DNA from: Bacteroides fragilis
GTDB taxonomy: Bacteria > Bacteroidota > Bacteroidia > Bacteroidales > Bacteroidaceae
DNA: 64,000 nt
Assembly: GCF_002849695.1 (NCBI RefSeq)
Contig: NZ_CP018937.1
Coordinates: 2,542,001 to 2,606,000 of the forward strand
Direction: 5' to 3'
Part shown: positions 25,147 through 34,700 of the stretch, piece by piece
How positions within the stretch are numbered: position 1 is the stretch's first letter
Layout of the letters: each line of letters opens with the position of its first letter
Translations under genes and position numbers: made by a program
The notes under the pieces: generated by a model
What the model was told of the DNA's origin: nothing
Database searches by the model: none
Seen by the model: only the letters and a program-made list of their open reading frames with translations

Positions 25147-25986
25147 ATGATAGAAGCTCCCGAAGCTCGCCTGCTGTGCGAGCAACTGAACAAAACCGTA
25201 TGCGGCAAACGAATCACGGATGTATTCGCCCAATATACACCACATAAATTTGCCTGGTTTTATGGTAAACCGGAAGAGTGTGCCGAACGCCTGGTTGGCA
25301 AGACCATTGACAAAGCCTGCCCACAAGGCGGAATGGTCGAACTAACGGCTGGAGACACGATGTTGGTTTTGACAGACGGGGTCAATCTTCGTTATTTCGA
25401 ACCGGGAGCGAAGTTACCCTCCAAACATCAACTGCTGGTGGCATTCGATGACGAAAGTTGCCTGTTAGCATCTGTACGGATGTACGGAGCACTGTTGTGC
25501 TTTACCCGAGGGCATTTTGACGCACCATTGGCCGCCTATTACGAAACGGCCAGAACAAAGCCACAAGTGATGTCGGACGCCTTTGACAAGGAGTACTTTC
25601 TTGGATTGGTAAATGCGCCGGATGCACAGAAGAAATCGGCAAAAGCTTTTCTGGCCACGGAACAGACAATTCCCGGACTGGGCAACGGAGTATTGCAAGA
25701 CATCCTGTACCATGCGCATATCCATCCAAAAACAAAGATCGACAAACTGGGCGCAGAGGAAAAGGAGAAAATGTACGAACAAGTGAAAGAGACACTACAA
25801 GATATCTACCGCCTGGGCGGACGAAGCACCGAAACTGATTTGTTTGGAGTTCCCGGGCAATATGTAGCCTCCCTGTCAAAAAATACAGCGGGACATGCGT
25901 GCCCCAAATGTGGTGAAACCATTGTGAAAGAGAACTATCTGGGAGGAAGCATTTATTATTGCAGGGGATGCCAGGTAATGAAATAA
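25147..25986 (+). CDS. Fpg/Nei (formamidopyrimidine-DNA glycosylase) family protein lacking Pro2
   Basis: 279 residues, usual Fpg/Nei length. Conserved parts: H2TH region IPGLGNGVLQDILYHAHIHP (about 177-196, Asn182 or equivalent) and a C-terminal zinc finger CPKCGETIV...YYCRGC (about 258-277, four Cys). The family base-excision enzymes use Pro2 as nucleophile in MPELPE; here the start reads MIEAPEARLL, so residue 2 is Ile while Glu3 and Pro5-Glu6 are kept. The start is well fixed by the promoter and the motif itself. The protein may bind damaged DNA without classical lyase activity, or use another residue. Confidence 0.85.
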   Translation: MIEAPEARLLCEQLNKTVCGKRITDVFAQYTPHKFAWFYGKPEECAERLVGKTIDKACPQGGMVELTAGDTMLVLTDGVNLRYFEPGAKLPSKHQLLVAFDDESCLLASVRMYGALLCFTRGHFDAPLAAYYETARTKPQVMSDAFDKEYFLGLVNAPDAQKKSAKAFLATEQTIPGLGNGVLQDILYHAHIHPKTKIDKLGAEEKEKMYEQVKETLQDIYRLGGRSTETDLFGVPGQYVASLSKNTAGHACPKCGETIVKENYLGGSIYYCRGCQVMK

Positions 25987-26028
25987 GCCCCTCACAGTCA
26001 CTATTCAATTATAAAAACAAAAAAAACA

Positions 26029-26622
26029 ATGAAACAAGAAGTATTATTTATCATTCTCAACGAGTATGCCGATTGGGAAAGTGCTTTCGTAGCAGCGTCC
26101 TTTCATTCCGGACTAATGCCGGGCAGTGAAATCAAGTACGTAGTCAAAACAGTAGCCCCCACTTTGGATCCAGTCTGCTCTTTGGGTGGTTTCCGTACTC
26201 TGCCGGACTACAGTTTCGACAACCTTCCTTCCGATTATGCTGCCTTGGTCCTAATTGGTGGTATGCAATGGCAGTCTCCTAAAGCAGAACGTGTATTCCC
26301 CATCGTGCAAAATGCTTTTGAAAAAGGGAAAGTGATTGGCGGTATCTGCAACGCTGCTTCATTTCTGTGCGCCCATGGCTTCCTAAACAATGTTAAGCAT
26401 ACCGGAAACACCCTTGCCGTGCTCAAACAGTGGGGCGGAGAACGATATACCAACGAAGATGGTTACCTGGAAAAGCAAGCTGTCGGTGATAAGAACATAG
26501 TTACGGCAAACGGTACCGGTTATCTGGAATTCACCCGTGAGCTGCTATTAGCATTGAAAGCCGATACGCAGGAAAAGATCGAAGCATTTTATGATTTCAG
26601 TAAGAATGGACTTGTGAGATAG
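26029..26622 (+). CDS. DJ-1/PfpI family glutamine amidotransferase-like protein
   Basis: 197 residues of the DJ-1/PfpI fold. The nucleophile elbow GGICNAASFLC (Cys at about residue 105) is intact, with LVLIGGMQWQSPKAERVF before it and IVTANGTGYLEFTRELL after. Members act as proteases, glyoxalases or chaperones; B. fragilis-type versions are often simply called type 1 glutamine amidotransferases. It is 42 bp after the Fpg/Nei-like gene and 29 bp before the hydrolase gene, so the three may be one transcript. Confidence 0.85.
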   Translation: MKQEVLFIILNEYADWESAFVAASFHSGLMPGSEIKYVVKTVAPTLDPVCSLGGFRTLPDYSFDNLPSDYAALVLIGGMQWQSPKAERVFPIVQNAFEKGKVIGGICNAASFLCAHGFLNNVKHTGNTLAVLKQWGGERYTNEDGYLEKQAVGDKNIVTANGTGYLEFTRELLLALKADTQEKIEAFYDFSKNGLVR

Positions 26623-26651
26623 CAACATGTTCATCAAGCATACGGGACAAC

Positions 26652-27383
26652 ATGAAAAAAGGATTCACCATACTGCTTCTTTTACTCTCATTGGCAGAAG
26701 TGTACGCACAAACAGAATTCACAACCAGCCTGTTTGATTCAAGACGTAACCGGATAGTGCCGGTAGCTGTTTACCGACCAAAAAAAGAAAGCGCCAGGAC
26801 CGGAGTCATTATATTCAACCATGGATATGACGGAAACAAGAACGATAAATCGAACCAGAGTTATTCATATCTGACTCGTTTTTTGGCAGAAAAAGGATAT
26901 TATGTGATAAGTATCCAACATGAATTGTCCGATGATCCTCTTCTGGCTATGGAAGGAAATTTTATGGAAACCCGTATGCCTAACTGGAAAAGAGGAGAAG
27001 AAAATATTCTCTTTACAATCCGGGAGTTTAAGAAACTAAAACCGAACCTGCAATGGGAGAAACTTTGTGTGATAGGTCATTCAAACGGAGGTGATATAAC
27101 CATGCTCACCGCAACAAATCATCCGGAACTGATAATGAAAGCTATCTCAATGGACCACCGGAGAATGATAATCCCAAGAACACAAAAGCCACGGATATAC
27201 ACGTTGAGAGGGTGCGATTATGATGCTGATCCGGGCGTACTCCCAACCAGCGAGGAGCAACAGAAATTTCGAATAGAAGTTGTGCGACTGGATGGAGTTA
27301 CACACAGTAACATGGGAGAAAACGGATCGGCAGAACAACACGATCTTATTAACCGACACATATATATGTTCTTAAATAACTAA
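26652..27383 (+). CDS. Exported alpha/beta hydrolase
   Basis: 243 residues with a Sec signal peptide (KKGFTILLLLLSLAEVYA, cut before Gln). Alpha/beta-hydrolase features: oxyanion-hole region IIFNHGYDGNKNDKSNQSY, nucleophile elbow VIGHSNGGD (Ser at about 141) and a late His in THSNMGENG (about 217). It is likely a periplasmic esterase or peptidase-like enzyme; the substrate is unknown. Located just downstream of the PfpI-like gene. Confidence 0.8.
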   Translation: MKKGFTILLLLLSLAEVYAQTEFTTSLFDSRRNRIVPVAVYRPKKESARTGVIIFNHGYDGNKNDKSNQSYSYLTRFLAEKGYYVISIQHELSDDPLLAMEGNFMETRMPNWKRGEENILFTIREFKKLKPNLQWEKLCVIGHSNGGDITMLTATNHPELIMKAISMDHRRMIIPRTQKPRIYTLRGCDYDADPGVLPTSEEQQKFRIEVVRLDGVTHSNMGENGSAEQHDLINRHIYMFLNN

Positions 27384-27461
27384 TTAATTTTCATGATATT
27401 ATATAATACGCCATGACGTACCATGATACAATAAAACCCATAATCATAAGAAATCAGATCT

Positions 27462-27947
27462 ATGAAGCAACAAGAAACTAATCCAGGCAGCCTAATTGAG
27501 AACTATCTTCCGGCAGATTATTATGACTCTTTTTCAAAAGAGTTACATAATAAGAATGCAATCTCCACTGACGAGTTTGCAGATATAGCTTTTAACCAAC
27601 TACCCTCCTGGATTATCCGGCTTCTAAAAGTAAGAAATAGTATAGTCAAGCCTTTCGGGCTCAATACAAACAGACGAATCACGGATATGGAGTGTGAAAG
27701 AAATCAACACGAAATAATCTTTGGCATGTCCGATAAACACTTGACTTTCTACGTATCCCTTTGGTGTAAGGTTTCCGAAGCCAACAGCCAAACTTTACGA
27801 ATCACCACGATAGTCAAATACCACAACCGTTTGGGAAAACTCTACTTTTTCGTGGTTCGTCCTTTCCATAAAGTTATTATTCGATCATTATTGGAGAGAG
27901 TAGAAAAAAGGTATAAACTTATATCTCTGGAGAAAGAAGTGTCTTGA
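27462..27947 (+). CDS. DUF2867 domain-containing protein
   Basis: 161 residues, soluble. The pattern LPADYYDSFSKEL, FNQLPSWIIRLLKVRNSIVKPFGL, HEIIFGMSDKHLTFYVSLW and KYHNRLGKLYFFVVRPFHKVIIRSLLERV matches DUF2867, a START-like fold family of unknown function. Found 78 bp downstream of the hydrolase gene on the same strand. Confidence 0.75.
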   Translation: MKQQETNPGSLIENYLPADYYDSFSKELHNKNAISTDEFADIAFNQLPSWIIRLLKVRNSIVKPFGLNTNRRITDMECERNQHEIIFGMSDKHLTFYVSLWCKVSEANSQTLRITTIVKYHNRLGKLYFFVVRPFHKVIIRSLLERVEKRYKLISLEKEVS

Positions 27948-27971
27948 TATCACGTAATTAAACATACTTTT

Positions 27972-28364
27972 TTATTGTTCTGAAATCTTTTTTACTACCG
28001 GTTTATCCGCTTCCGCCCAGTCCAATGTTACCATCTCCCCAGGAAAGAGCCACTGTGCAGCAATATGTTCTTTCAATACATATTGCTCCCCGATAGGATG
28101 ACATAGAAAAGCGTGCATCGTAATTTCGAAATCAGGATAGATGTGATGGACTGTCAAAAGCTTTTCTCCCACTTCAATAGTATAATCCATTTCTTCCATA
28201 ATTTCCCTTTGAAGTGCTTCCTGCAAAGATTCACCTTTCTCCACTTTCCCACCCGGAAATTCATACCTGAAAGAAGTATATGAAAATTTAGTTCGTCCCC
28301 GTTGTACACAAAGATATTTTCCTCCAGATCTGATAACGGCTGCTACGACTTCTATACTTTTCAT
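27972..28364 (-). CDS. NUDIX hydrolase, MutT/CtpA-type (d)NTP pyrophosphohydrolase
   Basis: Start set at ATG 28364 (MKSIEVVAAVI), 130 residues; the longer frame from 28403 begins inside the -7 box at 28401-28408 and cannot be translated from it. NUDIX box GGKVEKGESLQEALQREIMEEM (about residues 38-59; GX5EX7REUXEEXGU with Met in place of the last Leu-type residue) is intact. MutT-like enzymes hydrolyse oxidised or non-canonical nucleoside triphosphates. It is convergent with the DUF2867 gene. Confidence 0.88.
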   Translation of the reverse strand: MKSIEVVAAVIRSGGKYLCVQRGRTKFSYTSFRYEFPGGKVEKGESLQEALQREIMEEMDYTIEVGEKLLTVHHIYPDFEITMHAFLCHPIGEQYVLKEHIAAQWLFPGEMVTLDWAEADKPVVKKISEQ

Positions 28365-28400
28365 AATGACTGCGGTATTGGGTTTCGAAGATAATGGATG

Positions 28401-28408
28401 CAAAAGTA
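28401..28408 (-). promoter_or_regulatory. -7 box of the NUDIX gene
   Basis: TACTTTTG on the - strand, 36 bp before the ATG at 28364; decides the start choice. Confidence 0.6.
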
Positions 28409-28470
28409 ATAAAAGAATGTGGGAAAGGAGGAAATTAAAAGTAATAAAGACTAATCTTAAATATTTTCCC

Positions 28471-28478
28471 TACCTTTG
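28471..28478 (+). promoter_or_regulatory. -7 box of the SLOG-PUR-HTH gene
   Basis: TACCTTTG, about 80 bp before the ATG at 28558. Confidence 0.5.
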
Positions 28479-28557
28479 TTAATCACCGGAATGTAAGTCC
28501 CATAACGATAAGACAATTAACAATTAATACATTGAAAAACAATTATCAGCATATAAA

Positions 28558-29490
28558 ATGAACACCACTCCCCAACTCTACCAATCAGGTAACAGTGCAC
28601 TCATATCGAAGAAGAAAATTGCTTTCTTATGTTCCCGGCAAGTACCTGAAAATAAAACAGCATCTATTTATCGCTGGGCAAATCAATTATTACCGGAAAG
28701 AGATTGCATCCTTTGCGGAAATCATTCAAAAATGGAACAAGAGGTCTTTAATATACTATTGGAGAAGAAAATACCAGTCATTCTGGTACTGGCTGAAAGC
28801 ATGAAAGAAGAATGGAGTAATCATATTAAGTTGGCACTCAAAGAGAAGAGGCTATTGATAGTAACTGCCTGTAATAGCCAGGTACACAGAATTAATCATC
28901 AATCAGCCTATGACCGGAATAAAATAATACTTTCATTTGCGGACCATGTTATAATCGGTTATTGTAAACCAGGAGGAAATATCGACAGACAAATTAGCGG
29001 AAAAACAAACATTACATTTTTACACAATTCGAATTACCTGCCGACAGAACCTACCCTTATGGAGAGAGCGGCAGACAGTGATGTTATAACCTATAGGACA
29101 TCCACAAAAGGAGGAGAACTCTTTTTAGATATTAAACAGGACTTAAGCGGACAAGAATATCTAAAAATTACCCAAAGTAAACATCAAGGAAATAAGGGTT
29201 TCCACAGAGAAACGATTTTCATCAACAAGGATGAAATACTCCAGTTCAAACAAGAATTAGACCGAGCTATTGAATATTGGGGATTGAACCCTATAAAGCA
29301 AAAACAGACTCTTAGTTTCAAAAGAGAAGAGTATGGCAACGCCTATTTGCCATGGGAAAAGAGTGCAGATGATTATCTTCTCCGGTTGTATGCGGAAGGC
29401 AAAACCATTAACGAACTGACAGAGATATTCGAACGGAATGACGGAGCGATACGTTCCAGATTACAAAAACTGGGAATTAAATTAAGATAA
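28558..29490 (+). CDS. Three-domain protein: DprA-like SLOG + PUR (DUF3276) + helix-turn-helix
   Basis: 310 residues with no signal peptide. Residues of about 20-140 look like the SLOG/Rossmann domain of DprA/Smf: KKKIAFLCSRQVP, HSKMEQEVFNILLEKKIPVILVL and AYDRNKIILSFADHVIIGY, matching the DprA segment around NRIIAGLSDAVLV. Residues 183-242 match DUF3276/PUR (GELFLDIKQDLSGQEYLKITQSK, FINKDEILQFKQELDRAIEYW), a nucleic-acid-binding fold. Residues 265-308 form an HTH (SADDYLLRLYAEGKTINELTEIFERNDGAIRSRL). The combination suggests a DNA-binding regulator or sensor of nucleotides or ssDNA. Each domain is recognisable, but I know no described function for this fusion. Confidence 0.7.
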   Translation: MNTTPQLYQSGNSALISKKKIAFLCSRQVPENKTASIYRWANQLLPERDCILCGNHSKMEQEVFNILLEKKIPVILVLAESMKEEWSNHIKLALKEKRLLIVTACNSQVHRINHQSAYDRNKIILSFADHVIIGYCKPGGNIDRQISGKTNITFLHNSNYLPTEPTLMERAADSDVITYRTSTKGGELFLDIKQDLSGQEYLKITQSKHQGNKGFHRETIFINKDEILQFKQELDRAIEYWGLNPIKQKQTLSFKREEYGNAYLPWEKSADDYLLRLYAEGKTINELTEIFERNDGAIRSRLQKLGIKLR

Positions 29491-29686
29491 TGATATTATC
29501 TGGTTTTAAAACGACATCTCTTATTAAATACGGGTAGAGAGAAAAGGGTTTTACAAATGTGACACTGTAAAAAAATGATAGAAAAAGTAGTCAGCAATTC
29601 CAAAGGCATAGAAGAGAATCGAGTGGAAAAATACAGTAAAGGACATTGCAAATGTATTTAGAATCACTCTTAAAAGACATTCGTCC

Positions 29687-29959
29687 CTATATGAATTCTG
29701 ACAAGAAATAATATATCTCCATCCCCACCTGCAATACCCCAATTACCGGTATACCATATTTAAATTTAAGATGCCGTGTCTTATGCCGAAACGTATACAT
29801 CCCTGCCCATGCACCTAACGACCCTCCCGCTACGGCTATTCCCAGCAGGTGGACTTCGGGAGTGCGCCATCGTTTTCGGGATGCGTTCCGTTTATCGATA
29901 CCGTACATAACAAAAGAAACGGTATTCACGATTACCAGATATAAGAAAAGTAACTTCAA
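29687..29959 (-). CDS. DUF1294 membrane protein
   Basis: About 90 residues from the TTG at 29959. An ATG at 29998 lies upstream of the -7 box (29986-29993) and would not be on the transcript, so the TTG start ([16 protein letters not shown]) is preferred. DUF1294 pattern: first membrane segment, [45 protein letters not shown], then a last membrane segment. A small inner-membrane protein of unknown function. Divergent from rlmF. Confidence 0.75.
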   Translation of the reverse strand: MKLLFLYLVIVNTVSFVMYGIDKRNASRKRWRTPEVHLLGIAVAGGSLGAWAGMYTFRHKTRHLKFKYGIPVIGVLQVGMEIYYFLSEFI

Positions 29960-29985
29960 CGGTTGGCTCTTTTTTAATTCGCCGG

Positions 29986-29993
29986 CAAAGATA
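29986..29993 (-). promoter_or_regulatory. -7 box of the DUF1294 gene
   Basis: TATCTTTG on the - strand. It rules out the ATG at 29998 as start. Confidence 0.6.
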
Positions 29994-30014
29994 CGCATTT
30001 TTAATCAAGCCCGA

Positions 30015-30045
30015 TTTGTCGGCCGAAAGATTCTCTGTATCTTTG
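30015..30045 (+). promoter_or_regulatory. Promoter of rlmF, touching the start codon
   Basis: TTTG (30015-30018), 19 bp, TATCTTTG (30038-30045); the ATG of rlmF is at 30051. This predicts a leaderless or almost leaderless mRNA. Confidence 0.7.
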
Positions 30046-30050
30046 TCCGC

Positions 30051-30959
30051 ATGGCAGAGAGAAACGAATTACATAAAAGGAACAAGCATAACGGACAGTA
30101 CGATTTTTCAAGACTGATGGAAGAGTATCCCCCGTTGAAGAAGTTCGTCGCACCGAACGCATACGGGACGACAAGTATCGATTTCTTTAATCCGCAGGCG
30201 GTGAAGGCACTCAACAAAGCCTTGTTGATAAGCTGTTACGGCATACGATACTGGGATATTCCTAAGAATTACCTGTGTCCGCCCATTCCGGGAAGAGCGG
30301 ACTATATCCATTACATAGCGGATTTGATTCAACCCGGAAACACGATACAGGCAGAAGCGGCTACAAAAGCCACTCACCCATGCAGGTGTCTTGATATCGG
30401 TGTAGGTGCCAACTGTATCTACCCCATTATCGGACAAACAGAATATGGATGGACTTTCGTCGGTTCCGATATTGATCCTATCTCCATTGATAATGCACGA
30501 AAGATTGTAACTTGCAATCCGGCACTGGCCCATAAAATAGAACTCCGGCTGCAACGGGATAGCCAAAAGATATTTGAAGGGATCATTGCTCCGGATGAAT
30601 ACTTCGATGTAACCATCTGTAATCCTCCTTTCCACAGTTCCAGAGAAGAAGCTGAAAACGGGACGCTGCGTAAACTCAGTAGCCTAAAGGGGAGAAAAAT
30701 AACCAAAGCCCGGCTCAACTTCGGAGGCAATGCCAACGAACTCTGGTGCGAAGGTGGAGAACTTCGTTTTCTGCTGACCATGATCGAAGAGAGCCGGAAC
30801 TACCGAAAGAATTGCGGATGGTTCACCAGTCTGGTATCGAAAGAAAAGAACCTGGGTAAACTGACCGCCAAACTCAAATCAGTCGGTATATCTGAACATA
30901 GGATTATCGAGATGCGTCAAGGTACTAAAACCAGCCGGATTTTGACATGGAGATTCTGA
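30051..30959 (+). CDS. rlmF: 23S rRNA (adenine(1618)-N(6))-methyltransferase
   Basis: 302 residues from ATG 30051 ([19 protein letters not shown]); a frame opening at 29862 is only read-through of promoter DNA. RlmF features: [13 protein letters not shown] at the N-terminus, [29 protein letters not shown]-binding [17 protein letters not shown] (about 112-128), and the catalytic motif CNPPFH (NPPF, about 188-193) typical of adenine-N6 methylases. It methylates A1618 (E. coli numbering) of 23S rRNA. The protein ends with [14 protein letters not shown], as in homologues. Confidence 0.93.
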   Translation: MAERNELHKRNKHNGQYDFSRLMEEYPPLKKFVAPNAYGTTSIDFFNPQAVKALNKALLISCYGIRYWDIPKNYLCPPIPGRADYIHYIADLIQPGNTIQAEAATKATHPCRCLDIGVGANCIYPIIGQTEYGWTFVGSDIDPISIDNARKIVTCNPALAHKIELRLQRDSQKIFEGIIAPDEYFDVTICNPPFHSSREEAENGTLRKLSSLKGRKITKARLNFGGNANELWCEGGELRFLLTMIEESRNYRKNCGWFTSLVSKEKNLGKLTAKLKSVGISEHRIIEMRQGTKTSRILTWRF

Positions 30960-31130
30960 GAAAGATATAGTTACTAAATTAGCAAGTATCTACTCAAATC
31001 TTTCAAGGAGGCGGCCTTAATAAAATATCATCCGCAATGCAGAGATATCATTGAGGTTAAACAGTTTATCACTCCAAACAAACAAATTCCGGAAAACGTG
31101 TTTTAACACTGTATTAAAACTTGTTTTCTA

Positions 31131-31178
31131 CAAACAAAAGACTTGTCCTTTAACTGTGCAAAAGAAGTCCTTTGTTTG
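31131..31178. repeat. Hairpin upstream of the LMW-phosphatase-like gene
   Basis: CAAACAAAAGACTT (31131-31144) faces AAGTCCTTTGTTTG (31165-31178), 14-bp arms with one mismatch. A smaller hairpin GTTTTAA/TTAAAAC lies at 31100-31120, and TTAACACTGT is repeated at 31103 and 31206. Possible operator or leader structure; otherwise 30960-31238 holds no gene. Confidence 0.4.
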
Positions 31179-31238
31179 CAAACAATCAGAATCATTCATT
31201 CCGAGTTAACACTGTTAATAGGAAAACTATACATTATT

Positions 31239-31712
31239 ATGAACATATTAATCCTCAGCAATGCTGACAGTTGCCGCAGCCGGATCGCACAGGCTCTTCT
31301 TTCCTCGCTTGGAAAAGGTATGAAAATATATTCTGCAGGAACAGCACCCGCAGCAGAGGTTCATCCGCTTGTCCTGAAATTAATAAAAGAGACAGGTATC
31401 GAACCTGACACACGACCTCCCCATTCCATCTACGAATATACCAACAAAAGTTGGGATACTATCATCGTCCTTTCCGAGACAACCGATGAAATCCGTAACC
31501 ACTTCTCCAAAGAGGTAAAACACTGGTATTATCTTCCTTTCGATGAACTGTTCCCTACCATATCGGCAGACGGAACGGACCTATGGGAAGGCTTGCTCCG
31601 CCTGAAAGAAGAGATCTGCAAGAAAATATACGAACTGTATCGTGACGAACTGAAGGAGCAGTTGCTCCCGCGATGTACTTGCGGAGCCAACGACTTTTGC
31701 AGATGTGAGTGA
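31239..31712 (+). CDS. Low-molecular-weight phosphatase / ArsC-fold protein without the catalytic Cys
   Basis: 157 residues from the ATG at 31239 (MNILILSNADSCRS); the earlier frame from 31143 runs through hairpin DNA. The fold is that of LMW protein-tyrosine phosphatases and thioredoxin-type arsenate reductases: N-terminal loop, KIYSAGTAPAAEVHPLVLKLIKETGI, DTIIVLSETTDEIR and LPFDE. In the family the loop is CX5R; here it reads SNADSCR, so the nucleophile position is Ser7, while Cys12 and Arg13 remain. The C-terminus is a Cys-rich tail CTCGANDFCRC. Arsenate reductase or phosphatase activity by the usual mechanism is therefore doubtful. Confidence 0.8.
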   Translation: MNILILSNADSCRSRIAQALLSSLGKGMKIYSAGTAPAAEVHPLVLKLIKETGIEPDTRPPHSIYEYTNKSWDTIIVLSETTDEIRNHFSKEVKHWYYLPFDELFPTISADGTDLWEGLLRLKEEICKKIYELYRDELKEQLLPRCTCGANDFCRCE

Positions 31713-31718
31713 GGGAAA

Positions 31719-34700
31719 TTACTCCCTCACCTCTTGCTTTATCAGCCGTGTCACGCTTGTAATATTTCGCTTGTCTTTATTCAGGATATAAGTATATTTG
31801 TAATCGCTTGCCCGGTAAGAAGTAGGCGAACTATTCACCAGGATAATATTCCGGTTATTGGCAAAGTCCAAAATACCTTTAATATTATTGGGATGCAGTT
31901 TTCCGATCTCGTCCATCATGCAGTGCAGCTTGAAATCGTTGAACTGGTGCGATGCCTTTTCCTTGAACACATTCAGCAACATGATGTTAATCATGGCCTT
32001 CACCAGAATATCCGTTCCATCGGAACCTACATTTGCCAGTTTCTCCACCCATCCGCTGTCATTATCGTTCTCCACAATGCGAAACTGAAGTTCGAAAGTA
32101 TCAGAAAGCGTCAGTTCCTTTTCCTTGTTCAGTGCCAGTTCTTTCACCAGCGACTGCAATAAACTTACCGCCTGCCGATTCTGTTCCACAAGCTCCTCCT
32201 GACCGAACAGGCTGAACATGCCCAGAGCACCCGGTTGATTCCGGTCGCAAAACTCTTTGATGGTAACAAAATGTTGCATGATACGATTGCCACTGGGTAC
32301 AATCTGTAAGGCAATGCTTTTGATGACCCCGGCGAAATTGCGTTCCACAAAGTCACTGTTGATGTCGTTGATAGTTTTGCGAATCAACCCTTCTTTTGAA
32401 AGCATATCCGCCGTCTCTTTCCCGATCCGGTGAATCAAGTCGGTATATGCTTCATTCGAACGACGTTCAAAGTCAATGATCTTATCATTATCAATGAACT
32501 CTTTGAGATCGGCAGCAAAGGTCATAAACTCGTCGCGCTTTGTAAGACGTGTACGGAAGTTGAACGTATTCTGTTCGGAGAAGTTACCCGTAAAGCGGCC
32601 GACCGCTTCCCGGAAGTCCTTTTCTTGTTCAATCTGCCGATAATGATTCTGTGTCAGCTCCTCTATCACTTTCTTGCAGCGCTTCACACTCTCTGCTTCC
32701 ACTCCCGTTTGCAGTACAGGCGGACAAATATTGAGTGTTTTGAAGTTCTCAGTCTCCCGGATATCCTCTTCTAAATGCTTCAGGCGGGTATTTGTCTCAA
32801 CTAATTGCTTGTTCAGTCCCGTTACTTTCTGATTCAGTTCTTCTTCCTTCAAGCGGAACTTCTCTTTCTCACCGTCCAGTTCTTTCTCGGCCAACTGCTT
32901 TCCATTTCTGAATTCGTCCATACGGTCGAAGAACTCCCGCTTATCCTTTTCGTAATCGTAAACCAGACGGCGGTGCTGCTCGATAAACGCCAACTCCTGT
33001 TCCGTGCGGGCCACTTCATTACGCAGGGCAGTGATACGTTCCGTATCCACCCCTTTTCCGGAAAGTTCATGCAACAGGTCCTTATCCATTGTCTCCAGCA
33101 GTTCATCGGTTTTCTTCTTTTCAGAAGCAATGGACTGATGAATCTCCTCCTGCTTGTTACGGATCAGAGTGTCTTCTTCCTGCATTCTCTGGTTACGTTC
33201 CTTCTCTTTCTGGCGGATTCGGGTTTCAAGTAAGTGATTGAACTGTTCCAGTTCCGCCGCTGACTCCTGCAAACTGTGTGTAGCCTCAGCCAACTGTTTT
33301 TCCAACTGTTCCAGCAATATACGTTTCTCTTCGCCTGCCTTCTGCTCCAGCATGATTTCATCTGCTTTCAGAACCTGAATACGCTTGTCATTCTGTTCCA
33401 TACAGTAAGCGGACCGAGCCATCTCTTCCTTATAAGTATTAAGGACAGTCTGGTGTTTCTTCCGGATGACAGCCAGCTCTTTCTCTTTTTCCTCTATCGA
33501 CTTCTCAAGATTCTGCTGCCATTCATGTATCTCCTTACGGATTGCTTCCTGCTCTACGGCATACTCCTGCACACTTTTCACTTCTTTCCGGATAGCCGAA
33601 AGATCGAGTTTGATGCCATAGAAAGAGTCTTGTCCGGTATCCGGAACAGATTGGGGATTGAGTTCCTTACTGAATAAAACAAGTTTTTCGTCTACCACCT
33701 TACCAATGGTATTCTCCCATCCCGGACAATTTCGGCTCAACCATTCATAGAGTGATCCCTGACAGTTATCAAGTAACCGGTCTATCTCCGCCACTTTTTC
33801 TCTACCAACCGCAATCTGCTGCTCTATTTCCTTCTGACGAACGCCCGACTGTTGCTCACAGGCAGCCTGATCCAGTTCCCATTGCCGACGTACCAGCCCC
33901 ATTTGTTGTTCTGCCTCTTTCAGCTTCAACCGGTATTCGTGATTCTCCTTTTCCAATGCAACGCGTTCCGTCCGGCAGGCCTGTAACTCTTCTTCATGGA
34001 AAGTCCGGTGCAGGCACTTCTCCCGTTCCATCTTCAACTGATAGATGCCCTCTTTTTTCTTTTCTGTCTGCTCTCGCAGGAGGGTCAACTTCCCTACCTC
34101 ATGCTCACGCACCTCTTTCAATATTTTATCGTACTCCTTTCGTACAGCCTCCTTACGTTCGATAGCACGTAAATGGAGTGTATTCAACTCAGCATTTTTA
34201 CCGTTACGGAAACGTTCAAAGGCACTGGAAGCCTGTTCCTTCAGTAGCTTATACTGGCTGTTGATGTCGTCAAAGCGGGCAGTCAACATGGTCAGCTGCT
34301 CCTCCAACATCTGTTTGTGAAGTATGGCTTCGGGCTCCGCATTCACCCGGTCGCACACATTATAAATATCCTGCGACTCATACCGTTCCTTTCGTTCACG
34401 CGCAGTTTTCAAGTTCTCGTTCTGTACCCTGACAAGCCCCAGCAAACGGTCGCGCTCACTCTGGAATTTCCCGGAAAGTTCCTCAAGCTGATGTTTCTCT
34501 TTTGCCAACTCTTTCAACAGTTCCTCTTTCTTCTGTTGCAGTGAAGGGAGCAGTTCCTGTGCCATCCGGAAAGTATAATTCAGTTCCCCGGCCAGCGTAC
34601 GCGCCTGTTGCTCCAGATAATGCATTTCCCTATAAAGCTCAATTACCCGGTCAGCCTGCCGGCGAACAGTAACCTCGCCGTTCTTGTTCTTCCTGAACCA

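Noticed and set aside
29862..30050. 63-residue N-terminal extension of RlmF
   Set aside because: It lies upstream of and inside the promoter and is antisense to the DUF1294 gene.
31143..31238. 32-residue extension of the LMW-phosphatase-like protein
   Set aside because: It reads through hairpin DNA with no family similarity; the ATG at 31239 starts exactly at the conserved first strand.
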